Shown piece after piece: positions 62,266 through 64,000 of a stretch of DNA of 64,000 bases (the first letter of the stretch is position 1; every line of letters starts with the position of its first letter). The position numbers and the translations under genes were made by a program. The notes under the pieces were generated by a model. That model was not told the origin of the DNA, made no database searches, and saw only the letters and a program-made list of their open reading frames with translations. This DNA comes from Pseudomonas frederiksbergensis (GTDB lineage Bacteria; Pseudomonadota; Gammaproteobacteria; Pseudomonadales; Pseudomonadaceae), in the NCBI RefSeq assembly GCF_003732705.1, contig NZ_MOBR01000044.1, positions 150,758 through 214,757 of the forward strand. The letters run 5' to 3'.

Positions 62266-63229
62266 GGCGAGTCCGTCCGGCCAATAGCAGATACGCCGCC
62301 ATCAATAACCACAGCGCCGCGCCCACCAGGTATTTGGTCATCGGCGTGATCGAGGTCATGGACGACCAGTAGGCTTCGATAAACGCGGCAATCAGCAGAA
62401 ACAGCATCACCCCGCAAATCAGCAGCACGCTTTTGCGTGCGGCCAGGCGCAAGGCTTCGGCCCGGGGCAGGCGTCCCGGTGCAATCAAGGCCCAGCCCAA
62501 TTGCAGGCCGGCGGCGCCGGACAGGGCGATGGCGCTCAGTTCGAAAGCCCCGTGGCCAATCACGAATGACCAGAAGGTTTGCCCGTAACCGATGTGGGTC
62601 AGGTGCCCGGCCACCGCGCCGATGGTCAAACCGTTGAAGAACAGGAAAAACGCGCTGCCCAGGCCAAACAGCAAACCGCTGGCGAAGGTCTGAAAGGCGA
62701 TGCCGATGTTGTGCATGATGTAGTAGCCGAACATCACCCAGTCTTCGCTGGCTGCCCGTTCGGCCGAACGCCCGAGGTGCCCGGCGACCGGGTCGTACAT
62801 GCTTTGCATCTCACTGACCTGATCGGCCGGGATCAGGTTGTAGATCAGGTCCGGGAAGAAATACACCAACAGGCCCATGCCGATCAGGCTGGCAAAAAAC
62901 ATCAGGCCGGCGGCGAGCACGAAAGGCCACTGCTGGCGCACCAGGCGCGGGAAGTCCGCCAGGATAAACCCCAGCGCGTTGGCCCCCAGCCGGCTACGGT
63001 GCCGATAAAACTGCTGATGCCCGCGCAGCACCTGATGCTGCAACGAATCCACGAGGAAACTGCTGTAACCGCGCTCCCGGGCCAGGGCCAGATGGTGGCA
63101 GAGCCGGCGATAGTCTTTCGGGAAACTGGCGATGCGTGAGGCTTCCTTGCCCCGTTCCAACCGGTCGAGGACGAGGGCGAACTGTTCCCATTCGGCCTTG
63201 TGGCGACTTTCGAAAAGGCTTTGCTTCAT
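62252..63229 (-). CDS. SpoIIM-like (stage II sporulation protein M family) membrane protein
   Basis: The 325-aa protein has a basic N-terminal cytoplasmic part (MKQSLFESRHKAEWEQFALVLDRLE) and five or six transmembrane segments. It carries the family motif FVIGHGAFELSAIALSGAAGLQLG near residues 216-239. Pseudomonas does not sporulate, so the name reflects the fold only. It overlaps the RDD gene stop by 4 bp, continuing the operon. Confidence 0.87.
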   Translation of the reverse strand: MKQSLFESRHKAEWEQFALVLDRLERGKEASRIASFPKDYRRLCHHLALARERGYSSFLVDSLQHQVLRGHQQFYRHRSRLGANALGFILADFPRLVRQQWPFVLAAGLMFFASLIGMGLLVYFFPDLIYNLIPADQVSEMQSMYDPVAGHLGRSAERAASEDWVMFGYYIMHNIGIAFQTFASGLLFGLGSAFFLFFNGLTIGAVAGHLTHIGYGQTFWSFVIGHGAFELSAIALSGAAGLQLGWALIAPGRLPRAEALRLAARKSVLLICGVMLFLLIAAFIEAYWSSMTSITPMTKYLVGAALWLLMAAYLLLAGRTRHAPE

Positions 63230-63951
63230 GTAGGGCCCAACAAGCCGCGGGCGATGCCGTTGAGTTCGACCACTGCTCGGGGCGCCGGGACCTGCAATGG
63301 TTGGGCGAGGATGGTCGCGAGTTCAGTGATCCGTGCTGCGGACAACTCGCCCTGTCGCTCGGCGAAACCGAGGATGGCGCGCTGCTCGGTGAGCGTCAGG
63401 GCAAAGGCCGGGCGTCGGGGTTGGGCGTCGGGCAGGTTGGGGCTGCTGAGCTTTTGTTCGCTGTAGATCACCAGCGTGCCGGCGGCCAGATCGCCCAGGC
63501 GTTTGAAGGTCGGGTGTTGCAGGCAACTGATGGCGCCGAGGAAGTAGCCGAACGGCAGCAGATCGACAAAACGCAGCAGATTACGCAACAGCGACGCCGA
63601 CCAGCCGACCGGCGTGCCATCGTCCTGGACCACCCGCAAGCCCATCCACTGCTTGCCCGGCGAGCGGCCCTGGTTGAGCACTTCGAACAGCACCATGTAC
63701 CACCAGCTGATTCCGAACAGCAGGATCGAGCCCAGCCCGGCGCCGAGTTTGCCGAGAAACGCCAGGACGATGAACAACAGACCGAGGATCAACCCGCGCA
63801 GGCCAAGGTCGATGGTGAAGGCCAGCGCACGGACCATCAGCCCGGCCGGGCGCAGTGGCAAGTCGATGCCCTCCGGGGTTTCAACCTGATACCGCGTATC
63901 CAGTGGCGGGGACAGCGGCGCAATCCTTGGCAGTGCTGTGGTCTCGAGCAT
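63226..63951 (-). CDS. RDD family membrane protein
   Basis: The 241-aa protein contains an RDD domain: ALAFTIDLGLRGLILGLL (about residues 40-57), then GRSPGKQWMGLRVVQDDGTPVGW at about residues 99-121, which is the conserved loop of the family. About three or four transmembrane segments are predicted. The ATG at 63951 (MLETTALPRIAPL) with AGG upstream is preferred to a TTG at 63987. It is the first gene of the operon seen here; its promoter lies at the window edge. Confidence 0.85.
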   Translation of the reverse strand: MLETTALPRIAPLSPPLDTRYQVETPEGIDLPLRPAGLMVRALAFTIDLGLRGLILGLLFIVLAFLGKLGAGLGSILLFGISWWYMVLFEVLNQGRSPGKQWMGLRVVQDDGTPVGWSASLLRNLLRFVDLLPFGYFLGAISCLQHPTFKRLGDLAAGTLVIYSEQKLSSPNLPDAQPRRPAFALTLTEQRAILGFAERQGELSAARITELATILAQPLQVPAPRAVVELNGIARGLLGPT

Positions 63952-64000
63952 GGGCAACCTGAATGATGGGGCCGGATCGGGATTCAATGTTCGTCCGATG

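Overview
The window looks like a chromosomal segment of a Pseudomonas fluorescens-group bacterium. The evidence is high GC, Pseudomonas-type REP palindromes (GTGGGAGCGAGC...GCTCGCG) in many intergenic gaps, and typical Pseudomonas housekeeping genes (class I fumarase, pyruvate kinase, KgtP-like transporter with a DctB/DctD-type two-component system). No rRNA, tRNA, CRISPR array, integrase or complete insertion sequence was recognised.

Layout. 0-2.7 kb: a LysR regulator diverges from a periplasmic metallo-beta-lactamase-fold protein and an NAD(P)-binding oxidoreductase. 2.7-11.3 kb: a second LysR regulator diverges from a thiamine-diphosphate 2-oxo-acid decarboxylase (AruI-like), an aldehyde dehydrogenase and a four-gene polyamine-type ABC importer, probably for uptake and catabolism of a guanidino or amino compound. 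11.3-15.9 kb: a 278-bp MITE-like repeat, an AraC regulator, a monooxygenase-fold protein, small proteins, a flavin reductase and a four-repeat membrane protein. 16-20.7 kb: a KgtP-like dicarboxylate transporter and a sigma-54 response regulator with its sensor kinase. A -24/-12 promoter and two tandem enhancer-like dyads precede the transporter.

20.7-30.9 kb holds the TcB and TcC parts of an ABC toxin complex (Tc toxin): a 1491-aa TcB (SpvB/TcdB type) and two TccC-like RHS proteins with unrelated C-terminal effector regions. The second TccC gene carries an in-frame stop at codon 154. 31-41.6 kb returns to housekeeping and small genes: a five-unit REP array, fumarase, a second 278-bp repeat, a diguanylate cyclase overlapping a ferredoxin-type reductase, an enoyl-CoA hydratase, a delta-60-repeat protein, pyruvate kinase, a lipoprotein, a PilZ protein and a DUF6124-type protein with a structured leader. 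42-57.2 kb holds the TcA part, split into two genes (TccA-like 1196 aa, TccB-like 1354 aa) and flanked by two large Ig-like-repeat proteins (1020 and 1439 aa) without signal peptides. 57.2-64 kb is a tightly overlapping MoxR-DUF58-DUF4350-DUF4129-SpoIIM-RDD operon.

The most interesting signal is that the separated Tc pieces appear to be one regulon. A dyad of the form CTGTCAG-NN-CTGACAG lies 60-110 bp upstream of tcB, of the 1020-aa Ig protein and of the TccA-like gene. A degenerate, doubled version lies upstream of the delta-60-repeat gene. This suggests a single regulator controls a multi-part toxin with unusual Ig-repeat accessory proteins, spread over about 36 kb around fumarase and pyruvate kinase.
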